This document shows positions 25,751 through 35,367 of a stretch of 64,000 bases of DNA, one piece after another. The translations under genes were made by a program, and so were the position numbers. Every line of letters begins with the position of its first letter. Positions within the stretch are counted from its first letter, which is position 1. Under the pieces are notes generated by a model. The model ran no database searches. It was not told where the DNA came from and saw only the letters and a list, made by a program, of their open reading frames with translations. The stretch is from PALSA-129 sp963842505 (GTDB taxonomy: Bacteria; Acidobacteriota; Terriglobia; Bryobacterales; Bryobacteraceae). The DNA is taken from contig CAWJGZ010000004.1 of NCBI GenBank assembly GCA_963842505.1, forward strand, positions 744,001 through 808,000. The letters are read 5' to 3'.

Positions 25751-28543
25751 TTACCGTTCGATTTCGTATTGCGGCGCGGCCGCCGCGGCATAGAGCGCGC
25801 TGCGGACGCGCGATGCCAGGCTGGTGGACGCACTGGCGGCGGTGGTCAAAAGGGCGCGCACATTGGCATCCATTTCGCCGCGGAAAAGCGCCTGGTTGAG
25901 GGCCTCCACCAGGTCGGGCGGATTGTTGGCGAGATCCAGGAAGTTGGCGAGGCTCACAGTGATGCCGCTGGAGATGCCGTTGGTCGCAACCAGATAGGCG
26001 AAGTTGGCGCGCGCCAGGGCGGTGGCGGCGTTCATCGCCTGGAATTCGGGCGCCACCACCGGCTGCGCGACACCGGGAACGCTAACGGCATAGAAGGGCG
26101 AGAAGTAGCTAAACACGCTGGAGGGCGTGAGCGCGGTCTGGCCCATGAGGGTGGCCTGGTTGGTAAGGGCATCGGCAGCGGTGACCGTGGCATTGAGCGC
26201 GCGCAACAGGCCGGTGGCATAGAGGATCGGTTCCGCCAGCTTGCCGGTGCCTTCGCTCTGCGCCTCGGCATCGGTGAGCAGGGCGGTAATCACGGTCTGC
26301 AGGTTGCCCTGCGAAGACTGAAATGCGCTCGCCACCCGGCCCACATAAGCCGGCGAAGGGTTACTCATCACGAAGCGCTGGATCAGCCGGTAGGAGACGA
26401 ACGGAGCCACGTTGGATTGCTGGCAGATACAAGCGATCGCCGCGCTCAGGTCGCTCTCCGCCGTCCCGCCGGCGGGGATGTTGCACGGCACGGGCAGGTT
26501 GATGGTCTTTTGAGTCGTATCGTGATAATTCTCGAACGCCACCATCGGCGCGAAATAGTACGGCATGTTGGTCCAGAGCGAGGCGAAACCGGGTGTCTCG
26601 CCGTAGGTCCAACCGGTCATAACCTTGGCCATCGTCGAGACGTCGGTCTGGCTGTATTCGGGAACCGTGGCGCCGCCGGTCGTTATGGGATTGCCCTGGG
26701 AATCCAACTGCACCAGACCTAACGAGAAGAGCTGCATCATCTCGCGAGCGTAGTTCTCATTAGCCGCGGTGCCCGTAGCGGGGTTGGCCTTGGCGTTGTT
26801 CACCATGTCGAGGAAGTAGCCCATGGAAGGATCCAAGGTGATAGCGGCCAGCAGGTCTTGGTACGTGCCAAAGGCGTAGTTAGCCATGAGCCGCTGATAC
26901 CCCACCATTTGCTCGAACGCGGTGTTTTTGACGGCGGATGCTACCAGAATCTGTGCCAGGGCGAACGACGCGCGCTGGCGAAGTTGATCGCTGCCGTTAA
27001 TAGCGATGTTGAAGAAGGCGGTCTGGAGGCGGGCCACGCCTTCGGTGGTGGTGTCGGGATCGGGCCACGCGCTGGCGGGCATGGCAAACTGCGCGGCCAG
27101 CCAGGCGTTCATCCCCATGGTCTGGAGGTCCACGACGCTTTGCGGGGTGGGTCCCCAGGTGATCATTTCGAGGAAGCGGACCGCGTTAGCGTACGGCATA
27201 TTCTCAACCGCCAGGCGGACGGGCACCGCGATTGGGCTTGAGGTGGCCGTGCCGGGGTTCGGATTGGTGACCTTCACCGCCGCCAGACGCCCGGCCGGCA
27301 TCGCCACCGTGCCGGTGAACGTGAGCTTTGTATCGGATACGAAAGTGGTGGACACCGGGGCGCCCGCAAAATAGATGGTGGCTCCATTCGCAAACCCGGT
27401 TCCGCTAACCGTGATGGTCACATTGCCGGGATTCACCGGGTTGGGAGTCACCGACGTGACAACCGGCAGGGGATTCTGGAGATTCACGGTCACGCTGGCC
27501 TGGGCCGTGGAGTCGAAGTGACTGACCGCAGTCACAAGTACCGCCGCGGGATTTGGCAGATCGGCGGGCGCGGTGTAGACGCCGGCGGCCGAGATCGTCC
27601 CGACGCTGGGGTTGCCTCCGGCTTGTCCGTTGACCTGCCAGATCACCGTCTGGTCGTTCGTGTTAGCGACCGTGGCTGTGAGAGACAGGGTAGTGCCGCA
27701 ACGGATGGTGCGGCCATTGGGCGCGAGGGTCACGACGACGGGCGGAGCCGCCGAGTTCCCGACCGGAATGTCGATCCCAGCCTGGGAACTCACACCGGCG
27801 ATGGTTGCCAGAATCGGCTGATCGCCAGCCACCAGTAGTGGGACGATCGCGTTGATCTGGTACTCCCCGGGGGCCACGATGCCGGCGAACTGCACTGTCG
27901 CAGGCACGCCGCCGATCGTCACCAACAGTTGGCTGACGTTCGACAGAAGTGCGGGGCTGGCGACCAGTTGGCCAGCCGGCACGGCGGGCGTCGTGGGGCC
28001 GAAGCCCGTGGCATAGATCTGAAGAATTTCGCCGGACTGGGCTGGCCGCGACGTTACCGCGCTGCCGAAATATCCGGCCGGCGCCACGTAGACGCCATCG
28101 GTATTATGCCGCGCAGAGGCATATTTCCCCTGAAAAGTGAAGAATGCCGGCGAGTAGCTTTGCAGTGTTGCGGTGTAGGTAGCGGCGCCGAGAGAGTTGT
28201 TGACCTGCACCTGCACCGGCCCGATAGCGGTGTCCGTGGGCGCCTGAACGTTCAGTTGTCCCGGGCTGACGTAGGAAATCGCGGCCTTCTTGCCGTCGAT
28301 CTGGACGCTCACGTTATCGAGCGTGGTCGGAAGGTTGTTGCCGGAGAAGTCGGACGCCTGCCAGGGCCGCGTGGTTGCGGACAGACCGGCGCCATAGATC
28401 GACACCCACGAGCCACTTTCGATGGTTGGCGCGCCGCTGGCGCTGTTCGAGATACCGGTAATTACCGGTCCAGTGGGGGTCTGGCCGAACAGGATGAACC
28501 CAACTGGCAGGAAGAGCAATCCACACAAACAGGATCGTTTCAT
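25751..28543 (-). CDS. DUF1800 family protein with N-terminal TIGR03437 and IPT/TIG-like domains
   Basis: A 930-residue secreted protein. After a signal peptide (MKRSCLCGLLFLPVGFILFG) comes a TIGR03437 domain at about residues 28-265 (ISNSASGAPTIESGSWVSIYG to GEYQINAIVP). A bacterial Ig-like and IPT/TIG segment follows (PVVTSVTPNPVNPGNVTITVSG), then a DUF1800 domain from about residue 455 (RFLEMITWGPTPQSVVDLQ, NENYAREMMQLFSLGL, KVMTGWTYG). DUF1800 has no settled function. The start is fixed by GGAGG four bases upstream of the ATG. It is the first gene of a pair with the DUF1501 gene. The TIGR03437 module lies at the N-terminus here but at the C-terminus in the glycosidase at 17295. Confidence 0.88.
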   Translation of the reverse strand: MKRSCLCGLLFLPVGFILFGQTPTGPVITGISNSASGAPTIESGSWVSIYGAGLSATTRPWQASDFSGNNLPTTLDNVSVQIDGKKAAISYVSPGQLNVQAPTDTAIGPVQVQVNNSLGAATYTATLQSYSPAFFTFQGKYASARHNTDGVYVAPAGYFGSAVTSRPAQSGEILQIYATGFGPTTPAVPAGQLVASPALLSNVSQLLVTIGGVPATVQFAGIVAPGEYQINAIVPLLVAGDQPILATIAGVSSQAGIDIPVGNSAAPPVVVTLAPNGRTIRCGTTLSLTATVANTNDQTVIWQVNGQAGGNPSVGTISAAGVYTAPADLPNPAAVLVTAVSHFDSTAQASVTVNLQNPLPVVTSVTPNPVNPGNVTITVSGTGFANGATIYFAGAPVSTTFVSDTKLTFTGTVAMPAGRLAAVKVTNPNPGTATSSPIAVPVRLAVENMPYANAVRFLEMITWGPTPQSVVDLQTMGMNAWLAAQFAMPASAWPDPDTTTEGVARLQTAFFNIAINGSDQLRQRASFALAQILVASAVKNTAFEQMVGYQRLMANYAFGTYQDLLAAITLDPSMGYFLDMVNNAKANPATGTAANENYAREMMQLFSLGLVQLDSQGNPITTGGATVPEYSQTDVSTMAKVMTGWTYGETPGFASLWTNMPYYFAPMVAFENYHDTTQKTINLPVPCNIPAGGTAESDLSAAIACICQQSNVAPFVSYRLIQRFVMSNPSPAYVGRVASAFQSSQGNLQTVITALLTDAEAQSEGTGKLAEPILYATGLLRALNATVTAADALTNQATLMGQTALTPSSVFSYFSPFYAVSVPGVAQPVVAPEFQAMNAATALARANFAYLVATNGISSGITVSLANFLDLANNPPDLVEALNQALFRGEMDANVRALLTTAASASTSLASRVRSALYAAAAAPQYEIER

Positions 28544-28773
28544 CGCACCTCCGTGGATGCAAACCCGGATTTGGCATGCAGGTTACGGCCATTATAAGTC
28601 CGGCATGCGAATCAAACCGTATTTAACAGTACTAACTAGATCCAATAATCTTATTATCCTGAGTGCGTGCGCCACATCGCCGAATTGCTATGGGAAATCC
28701 ACGCGAACGCCAGACAGCGGCGAGAGCCAAGGCGGCAGGTACTCACGGCCGCGGCCCGGTGTCAAGCCATCAG

Positions 28774-30915
28774 TCAAAACAGATCGGCCAGGAGTTCGGC
28801 GGTATGGCGGACCTGAACGGGAGTTCGCCCGGAGGGGATCGCTTTGTCGATCCCGCCGCGGATCTGCATGGCGCAGCCGGGACAGTCCATGGCGGCAATG
28901 GCAGCGCCGGTTTTTTCGATGTTGGCGAGCTTGCGTTGCAGAATGGACGCGGAGATTTCGGGAAGCTTTAGCGAGTAGGAACCACCCATGCCGCAGCACA
29001 TGTCGGATTCAAACATCTCGACCAATTCGTAGCCGGCTTGCCGGAGCAGATCGCGCGGGGCTTGCCACACCTTGAGCGTCTTCCTCAAGTGGCAGGAATC
29101 ATGATAGGTGATTCTGGCGAGATGCCGGCCCTCGGGAATCGCAAGGCGGCCTTCACCGACCAGTTTCTTCACCAGGGTTGAAAAATCGACGACCTTGGCG
29201 GCGAGCTCGGCGGCGCGGGGCAGGCTGGCCGTCATGCCGAGGCTTTCGAAAGTCTTCGAGAAATCGCGCTGCAACGCCACGGTGCAGGTGGGGCAGGCGG
29301 AAACTACATAGCGGACATCGTCCTGGAGCAGGGCGTCGATGTTGGCGGCAGCATTGCCGGCGGCCACTTCATAGGCTCCGCTGAAACGGGCAGGCGCGCC
29401 GCAACAGGTTTGCCCCTCCGGAAAAATCACCTGGATGCCGGCCTTATTCAACACCTTGACAACGGCTTCACCGGTTTCGGGATAGGCGAAATCGATGAGG
29501 CAGCCGGCGTAAAGGGCGGCCCGCTCCTGGCATTCGGGCTGCTGGATTTTGCGGAAGCGGTCGCGGAAGGGCTCAGCGGCGATGGCGGGAAGGCTGCGGA
29601 ACTCGCACAGGTCCGAGAGGAACATGGGCAGATGGCGAATGAAGCCATCCCTGGCAAAGGGCCTCTGCACGGAAGAGGCGGCGCGCAGCAGGGAGTGGAA
29701 CAGGCGGCGGTTGTTGACAATGGAAAAGGCGGCTTTCTCCTTGAGGGATTGCCCCTGTTGCCGCACCAGACGGCGGCGGAGTTCCAGGATCATGTCCGGG
29801 ATGGGCACCTTGCCGGGACAGACATCGACACAGTTTCCGCACTGGATGCACAGGCCCTGGATATCTTCGGACTCTTTCAGCTTGTCAAACCAGGCGGTGA
29901 GGATGGTCCCGATGCCGCCGGTATAGACCTTGCCGAAGACGTGGCCGCCCACCAGACGAAAGACCGGGCAAACGTTGAGACAGGAAGCGCAGCGGATACA
30001 CTGCAAGGCTTCCTTGAACATGGGATCGGCCGACATGCCGGTGCGATGGTTGTCCATCAGGACGATGTGGAGATCCTTCAAACTGCCATCGGTATTGGGC
30101 GAAGGGCCGGTGATGATGGAGACGTAGCTGGTGAGCAACTGGGCGGTGGCGCTGCGGGGCAAGGCGGTGAGAATGGGAATAATGTCGCTGAAGGAAGCCA
30201 CCAGCTTTTCGACGCCCACGATGACGACGTGGGTTTTGGGCAGCGTAGTGACCAGTCGGGCGTTGCCTTCGTTGGTGATGATGACGATGCTGCCGGTTTC
30301 GGCCACGGCGATGTTCGCGCCGGAGATGCCCATTTCGGCATCCAGGAATTTGGCGCGCAGCTCCTTGCGCGCGAGCCTGACGAGGGCCGGAATATCGGCG
30401 GCGAGACGCTGGTTAACCTCTTTGCCGAAGACTTCGGCGACCTGCTCCTTGGTCATGTGGATGGCGGGCATGACCATGTGGGAGGGCCGTTCGCCGGCGA
30501 GTTGGACGATCCATTCGCCGAGGTCGGTTTCGCTGGCGGAGATGCCCGCGGCTTCCAGATGGTGATTGAGATGAATCTCCTCGGAGGCCATGGACTTGGA
30601 CTTGACGACGCTGCGGACGCCGTTGGCCTTGGCGAGGTCGAGGATGTACTGGTTGACGGCGGCGGGGTCCGCGGTGCGGAAGACCTTGGCGCCGCGGGCC
30701 TGGGCATTCCGCGTGAAGATTTCCGCGAGTTCGTCCAGATGCGAGGCGGCGTAGGATTTCACTTCCGCGATGCGGCCGCGGAGTTCCTCGAAATCGATGC
30801 CTTCGTAAGCCTTGGCGCGGCTGATGCGGTAGGCTTCGGAGAATTTGCCGAGGGCGCCGGTGAGGTTGGGGTTATTGACCGCCGAGTGAATGGCAGCCTT
30901 GAAAGCGGCGCTCAT
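28774..30915 (-). CDS. lutB: Fused LutB-LutA iron-sulfur subunit of L-lactate dehydrogenase complex
   Basis: A 713-residue fusion protein. Residues about 1-395 are LutB/LldF: an N-terminal LUD domain (GISGANIAVAETGSIVIITNEGN) followed by two ferredoxin motifs (CIRCASCLNVCP and CIQCGNCVDVCP). Residues about 450-713 are LutA/LldE-like, with two cysteine-rich CCG repeats (YAGCLIDF ... TCCGAPA; SCHLRK ... MCCGMGGS). Together with LutC this complex oxidises L-lactate to pyruvate in the cytoplasm and passes electrons onward. The stop of lutC overlaps its ATG (ATGA), and lutP lies upstream, so this is the last gene of a lutP-lutC-lutBA operon. Other bacteria usually split lutA and lutB into separate genes. 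Confidence 0.9.
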   Translation of the reverse strand: MSAAFKAAIHSAVNNPNLTGALGKFSEAYRISRAKAYEGIDFEELRGRIAEVKSYAASHLDELAEIFTRNAQARGAKVFRTADPAAVNQYILDLAKANGVRSVVKSKSMASEEIHLNHHLEAAGISASETDLGEWIVQLAGERPSHMVMPAIHMTKEQVAEVFGKEVNQRLAADIPALVRLARKELRAKFLDAEMGISGANIAVAETGSIVIITNEGNARLVTTLPKTHVVIVGVEKLVASFSDIIPILTALPRSATAQLLTSYVSIITGPSPNTDGSLKDLHIVLMDNHRTGMSADPMFKEALQCIRCASCLNVCPVFRLVGGHVFGKVYTGGIGTILTAWFDKLKESEDIQGLCIQCGNCVDVCPGKVPIPDMILELRRRLVRQQGQSLKEKAAFSIVNNRRLFHSLLRAASSVQRPFARDGFIRHLPMFLSDLCEFRSLPAIAAEPFRDRFRKIQQPECQERAALYAGCLIDFAYPETGEAVVKVLNKAGIQVIFPEGQTCCGAPARFSGAYEVAAGNAAANIDALLQDDVRYVVSACPTCTVALQRDFSKTFESLGMTASLPRAAELAAKVVDFSTLVKKLVGEGRLAIPEGRHLARITYHDSCHLRKTLKVWQAPRDLLRQAGYELVEMFESDMCCGMGGSYSLKLPEISASILQRKLANIEKTGAAIAAMDCPGCAMQIRGGIDKAIPSGRTPVQVRHTAELLADLF

Positions 30916-31473
30916 CGGTTGCTCCCTAATTCATCCACAAAAACGATGACCAGCCGGGACGGGCCGTGAACACCGATGGTGAGTACACGTTCGATATCGG
31001 CGGTGCGGCTGGGGCCGGTGATCATGGAGATGTAGCCGCTCTGGCTGGGGTGGATGCGGGCGAGCACGGACGGCATGCCGGGCTCGATGGCACCGGTGGG
31101 GACGACCGCGATGTGGATGACGGGAAGCGACGGAGACCAGGCGCCGCTCGACGGGCGCGGCGTCGGTAACCAGCGTGCCGGTATCGGCGATGGCCCATTC
31201 AAGCTGGCTGACGCCGATTTTGGACGATTCGGCGGCCTCGCGGGTGACGTTGAAGGTGAGGCCGGGAGTTTGTTCGGCAAGGCCGCGCCAATCGACGCCA
31301 TCGAGAAGCGACCCGCGGACCCAGACGGCGCGCGCCCCGGGGGCATCGGCTACGTTTTCGTCCCGCAGAAAACCAAGGATGAAGTCGCGGGCCTGGTTGT
31401 TGGTGGAGAAGCGGTGGACTTCCGCGCTGGCGGCCTCGGCGCGGGCTTTGAAAGTATCAAAGAGTGGAGACAC
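30912..31473 (-). pseudogene. lutC: LutC subunit of L-lactate dehydrogenase complex, frameshifted
   Basis: The first part (VSPLFDTFKARAEAASAEVHRF to DAAPVERRLVS) is a LUD-domain LutC protein. The frame then shifts, and the rest (SLPVIHIAVVPTGAIEPG, then GYISMITGPSRTADIE, ending VDELGSNR) continues in the next frame to a stop at 30914-30912. One surplus G on the plus strand around 31132-31133 explains the break: TCC GTC would read TCG TCG without it, giving the expected RRLVSSLP. I chose the GTG at 31473 because GAGG lies six bases upstream; a GTG at 31485 is possible. The corrected product would be about 185 residues. Both neighbours are intact, which favours a sequencing or assembly error, though a real null mutation cannot be excluded. 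Confidence 0.82.
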
Positions 31474-31489
31474 CGCTATCCTCACGTGC

Positions 31490-33181
31490 TCACTTTGTCA
31501 CCAGCGGAATCATCCACGGGAATACATAAGCCATCAGAAACACCACCACACCCACGAGGGTAGCAAGAACGATGCTGTGCAGGAAGACGTAGCGCAGGAT
31601 GCTTCCTTCGTTGCCCTGCTGGCCGGTGGCCACACCGGCAACCACGATGCTCTGGGCGTCGATCATTTTGCCCATGACGCCGCCAGCGCTGTTGGCCGCG
31701 GCGGCGAGCACGGGCGACACACCGACTTGCCGGGCGGTAATCTGCTGCAGACCGCCGAACAGGACGTTGGAAGAAGTATCGCTGCCGGTCAGGGCCACAC
31801 CGAGCCAGCCAAGCAGCGGAGAGAAGAACGGGAAGAGTACGCCGGTGGAGGCAAAGGCGAGGCCCATGGTAGCGTCGATGCCGGCATAGCGGGTGGTGAA
31901 GCCGAGCGCGAGCATGGCGCCGATGGTGAGCAGCGACGTTCGGATCCGCATGAGAGTTCCAGCGAAAACCTCGAGGAGTTTGAACGGGGTGAAGCCTAAT
32001 AACAATCCACTGATGCCGCCGGCCAGCAGGAGGCTGGTGCCAGTGGCCGAGGCCCAGTTGAAAACAAAGACGGCCGGTTCGGCGGCTGCCTTGGCTACCA
32101 CCGGCGGCGTGCGAGTGACTGCTTTATGCAGGCCGGGGACAGTGATACTGACGGAGGAAATGCCGCGGAGGAAGTTGGGATGGCCGGCCGATCCACCGTC
32201 CAGAAAGGTTTTTACCGGCGTAAGTCCCCAGGCGAAGACCAATACAGAGAGCAGAATCCAAGGCATCCAGGCCTTGAGCTTGCGGCCGCCGGTATGGATG
32301 CGGCGGTTGGCATGTTCGGTGGCGCGCGCGGCGGCGTCTTCATGCTCGAAGGACCAAATGGTGGCCGGCTGCCAGAACTTGAGCAGTACGATGAGCGCGA
32401 GTATGGAAACGATGGAGGCGCCGATAGCCGCAAGCGAGGCGCCGATGAAGTTGCTGATCACGAACTGAGCCGCTCCGAAGCTGATGCCGACCGTGAGGCA
32501 GGCCGGCCAGACTTCCATCATTTGTTTGCGCCCGCACATGGTCCAGACCACCCAGAAAGGAACGAGGACGCAGAACAGCACCAGGATGCGGCCCACCGTG
32601 GCGCTCAGCAGATCCAAGGGTATGCCGGTGACGGTGGCGAGGGTAATGACGGGAATGCCCAAGGCTCCGAAGGCCACCGGGGCGGTGTTGGCAACGAGGG
32701 CCAGGCCGGCGGCCTGGAGCGGACGGAAGCCGAGTCCGATGAGCATGGCGGCGCAAATGGCGACGGGGGTTCCGAAACCGGCGGCGCCTTCAATGAAAGC
32801 GCCAAAGCAGAAGGCGATGAGGAGCACTTGCAAGCGGCGGTCGCTGCCGACGCCGGCGATGGTGTCTTTGACGACCTCGAAATCGCCGGACTTGACGGTT
32901 ACGTCATACACAAAGATGGCGCCCAGGACGATCCAGCCAATGGGAAAAAGACCGTAGGCAGCTCCCATGAGGGCGGCGGACCCGGCGAGTCGAGCCGGCA
33001 TGCCGAAGACCAGGATGGCGACAGCCAGCGAGGCAGCCAATCCGGACAAGGCAGCCCAGTGAGCTCTTGCGTGGCCGAATGCAAGAAGCCCGAGCAGTAC
33101 GACCACTGGAAGGGCTGCCACCAGAGCGGACAACACGAGGCTGCCAGCCACTGGCGTATAAATTTGAGTCCAAGTAAGCAT
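31490..33181 (-). CDS. lutP: L-lactate permease (LctP/LutP family)
   Basis: This 563-residue membrane transporter has 12-14 hydrophobic segments and the signatures of lactate permeases: LIAFCFGAFIEGAAGFGTPVAI near residue 125, GALGIPVITLATVTG, GWLGVALTGSDTSSNVLFG and the C-terminal GVMGKMIDAQSIVVAG. It imports L-lactate, probably with protons. It is the first gene of the run lutP-lutC-lutBA on the minus strand, with 16 bases to lutC. The ATG at 33181 lacks a close Shine-Dalgarno sequence (AGGAG is 13 bases upstream). An MFS transporter gene lies about 65 bases upstream on the same strand and may belong to the same transcript. Confidence 0.93.
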   Translation of the reverse strand: MLTWTQIYTPVAGSLVLSALVAALPVVVLLGLLAFGHARAHWAALSGLAASLAVAILVFGMPARLAGSAALMGAAYGLFPIGWIVLGAIFVYDVTVKSGDFEVVKDTIAGVGSDRRLQVLLIAFCFGAFIEGAAGFGTPVAICAAMLIGLGFRPLQAAGLALVANTAPVAFGALGIPVITLATVTGIPLDLLSATVGRILVLFCVLVPFWVVWTMCGRKQMMEVWPACLTVGISFGAAQFVISNFIGASLAAIGASIVSILALIVLLKFWQPATIWSFEHEDAAARATEHANRRIHTGGRKLKAWMPWILLSVLVFAWGLTPVKTFLDGGSAGHPNFLRGISSVSITVPGLHKAVTRTPPVVAKAAAEPAVFVFNWASATGTSLLLAGGISGLLLGFTPFKLLEVFAGTLMRIRTSLLTIGAMLALGFTTRYAGIDATMGLAFASTGVLFPFFSPLLGWLGVALTGSDTSSNVLFGGLQQITARQVGVSPVLAAAANSAGGVMGKMIDAQSIVVAGVATGQQGNEGSILRYVFLHSIVLATLVGVVVFLMAYVFPWMIPLVTK

Positions 33182-33247
33182 GTAAGACCGTAAACTCCTA
33201 ACGACACTCCAAGGTAATCATGGGAGCCGCTCGCGCGTCTTAATTCA

Positions 33248-34498
33248 TCACTCTTGGCGGGCCGCGGACCCCTGGGCACTCCCTGGAAGCCCGGTTTCGG
33301 GCAGGAACGCGATGCCCCGCGCCTCCGGGCCCAGCGCGATCACCAGCGCCCCGATCAGCAGCAGGCCGGCCGCCAGATACCCCATGGACTGCGAGTAACT
33401 GAAGTGCTGCGCCAGCACTGCTTCGACATAGCCTACGGTGGAAGCGATCAGCACACCCAGTTGATAGGCAAAGCCTGGGAAGAACCCCCGTAGTTGGCCG
33501 GGCGAGAGCTCGTTCAGATGCGCCGGGATCACGCCCCAAGCGCCTTGCACCATGAACTGCATCAGGAAAGCGCCCAGCAGGATCATCACCGCCGTCGAGC
33601 CCAGCACCCACAGCGGAATGGCGAGCACCGCCAGCAATACGGCCGTGACCATCGAGCGCTTCCGCCCGAAGCGGTCCGAGTAGAGGCCAAAGGACAGGCC
33701 GCCGGCAATCGCCCCGACCATTGAGACGATGGTGATGATCGAGGTCGCGTGCACGCTGAAGTGCCGCTGCAGGCGCAGGAACGTCGGGTACATGTCCTGG
33801 GTGCCATGGGAGATGAAGTTCATCATGGCCATCAGCGCGATCAGGTAGAGGAACAGCTTCCGGTTGGCGAAGATCGCCCTCTTGTAGGTGGCCCAGTCGG
33901 TCCGTGACTGCTCCCACGCCTTGGTCTCCTTGACCCTCACGATCACGAACAGCGATAACAGGCCGGACAAGCCGCCCACGAAAAACATCATGCGCCAGCC
34001 GACGTAGGGGTAGATCAAAGCGTAGGCGATCGCTGCCAGAAGATAGCCAACCGCGTAGCCCTGCTGTAACATCCCCGAGAGCACGCCGCGCCACTTTGCC
34101 GGCACCGACTCCATGGCCAGCGAAGCCCCTACGCCCCACTCGCCCCCCATCCCCACGCCGTAGAGCAGGCGCAGAGCCAGGAAGACGCTGTAAGTCGGCG
34201 CAAAGCCCGACAGTACCTCGACCACCGAATAAAACAGGACATTCCAGATCAGTAGCTTGCGCCGGCCGTAGCGATCGGCGAGCAGCCCGAAAACGAACGC
34301 TCCCACCGGACGCGTCGCCAGGCTGGCCGTGATGGTGAGCGCGATGGCCGGCACCGAGCGGCCGAAATCATGCGCCACCGGCAACAGCACAAACACCAAA
34401 ATGAAGAAATCGAAGGCGTCCAGGGTCCAACCCAGGAACCCGGCGAGCACGGCATTGCGCTGGTTGGCGCGGTCCTCAGCAGAGGTGAAGGTGTTCAT
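33248..34498 (-). CDS. MFS transporter, sialate/carboxylate:H+ symporter type
   Basis: A 416-residue, 12-helix MFS protein. LGWTLDAFDFFILVFVLLPVA is the TM1 signature and GLLADRYGRRKLL the motif A loop; GVGMGGEWGVGASLAMESVPAKWRG is characteristic of the sialate:H+ symporter branch, which also contains fungal JEN lactate transporters. Substrates could be sialate, lactate or another monocarboxylate. The position directly upstream of the lactate operon favours a monocarboxylate, but this is inference. The ATG at 34498 gives a normal N-terminus; the frame extends upstream by 17 codons without a better start. Confidence 0.85.
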   Translation of the reverse strand: MNTFTSAEDRANQRNAVLAGFLGWTLDAFDFFILVFVLLPVAHDFGRSVPAIALTITASLATRPVGAFVFGLLADRYGRRKLLIWNVLFYSVVEVLSGFAPTYSVFLALRLLYGVGMGGEWGVGASLAMESVPAKWRGVLSGMLQQGYAVGYLLAAIAYALIYPYVGWRMMFFVGGLSGLLSLFVIVRVKETKAWEQSRTDWATYKRAIFANRKLFLYLIALMAMMNFISHGTQDMYPTFLRLQRHFSVHATSIITIVSMVGAIAGGLSFGLYSDRFGRKRSMVTAVLLAVLAIPLWVLGSTAVMILLGAFLMQFMVQGAWGVIPAHLNELSPGQLRGFFPGFAYQLGVLIASTVGYVEAVLAQHFSYSQSMGYLAAGLLLIGALVIALGPEARGIAFLPETGLPGSAQGSAARQE

Positions 34499-34555
34499 GC
34501 GCGAAACAATCCTGTCTCCGGGCGCGGCATGGTTGCCGAATGGGCTCAAGTGCCG

Positions 34556-34747
34556 CTACCTGGCCGCCACTAGACGGCCGGAGCCGGTGCCCTTGCGCTC
34601 CACTTGTGCGATTTGGCCGGCCAATCTCAGTGAATCAAGCTTTTCGATTTGACCGGCGCCCGGCATCATGATCACATACTCGGGAAAGAACTTGAAATTC
34701 CGCGAACCGAGATCACCCTCAAAGGCGGGATCGGACGGCGGGGTCAC
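34556..34747 (-). CDS. Possible small protein of unknown function
   Basis: A 63-codon frame with GTG start in the 330-base gap between the MFS gene and bacterioferritin. Its third codon positions are GC-rich in the manner of real genes, and the protein (central part FKFFPEYVIMMPGAGQIEKL) has no signal peptide or transmembrane segment. No family was recognised and no ribosome site is visible. It may be a real small gene, the 3' end of a decayed gene, or chance. The remaining bases of the gap show no other feature. Confidence 0.25.
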   Translation of the reverse strand: MTPPSDPAFEGDLGSRNFKFFPEYVIMMPGAGQIEKLDSLRLAGQIAQVERKGTGSGRLVAAR

Positions 34748-34825
34748 GGTAATACGCTGAGAAACCTCTCAGGTACAACACGGATACTACCATGCGGCGC
34801 CGGCCGGGGGCATTTGGGATTCCGG

Positions 34826-35302
34826 CTACTTTTCCTTGCGAATCTGCTGGCTCAAATACCGCTCGTAGCCAATTTCCTTGATCTGGTGGAGTTGGGCCTC
34901 CAACCAATCAGCGTGGCCCTCTTCGTCTTTCAGTAAGCGCTCAAAAAGGTCGCGCGACGCGTTGTCCCCCTCGTCCAGGGTGATCTGGATGGATTTGTTG
35001 TACATGGCGACGGCGCCGATTTCCAGTTTGAGGTCGCTCTCGATCTGCTCCTTCACGTTCGTGCCGACCGTGAGGGGCGACAGTTCGGTTAATACCGGCG
35101 CGCCATCCAGGAAGAGGATGCGCTCGATGAGGGCCTCGGCATGTTTCATCTCGTCGATGGACTGCTTCTTGATGAAGCTACCGAGCTTGTCGTACTTCCA
35201 GTTCTCGCACATTTCCGCGTGGAGGAAGTACTGGCTGATGGCCGTCAATTCTTCTTTCAAGGCGGCGTTGAGTCTGGCAATTACTTTCGGATTACCCTTC
35301 AT
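34826..35302 (-). CDS. bfr: Bacterioferritin
   Basis: This iron-storage ferritin forms 24-subunit shells and oxidises Fe(II). The 158-residue length is exactly that of typical Bfr when started at the ATG at 35302, which has AGG five bases upstream; the frame is open 20 codons further. Ferroxidase ligands are in canonical positions: Glu18, Glu51 and His54 (IDEMKHAE), with Glu and His of the later DEEGHADWLE. Met52, the heme axial ligand shared between subunits, is present, so this is a heme-binding bacterioferritin rather than a plain ferritin. No bacterioferritin-associated ferredoxin gene is adjacent. Confidence 0.96.
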   Translation of the reverse strand: MKGNPKVIARLNAALKEELTAISQYFLHAEMCENWKYDKLGSFIKKQSIDEMKHAEALIERILFLDGAPVLTELSPLTVGTNVKEQIESDLKLEIGAVAMYNKSIQITLDEGDNASRDLFERLLKDEEGHADWLEAQLHQIKEIGYERYLSQQIRKEK

Positions 35303-35367
35303 AATGCCTGAATTATACTTGGTGGCATTGACCTGGGCAAGCGCGGGACCGTGAATTACCATCGGTT

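Noticed and set aside
29410..30969. Open frame of 519 codons opposite the LutB-LutA fusion
   Set aside because: Asp/Gly-rich composition, antisense to conserved cysteine motifs; a shadow.
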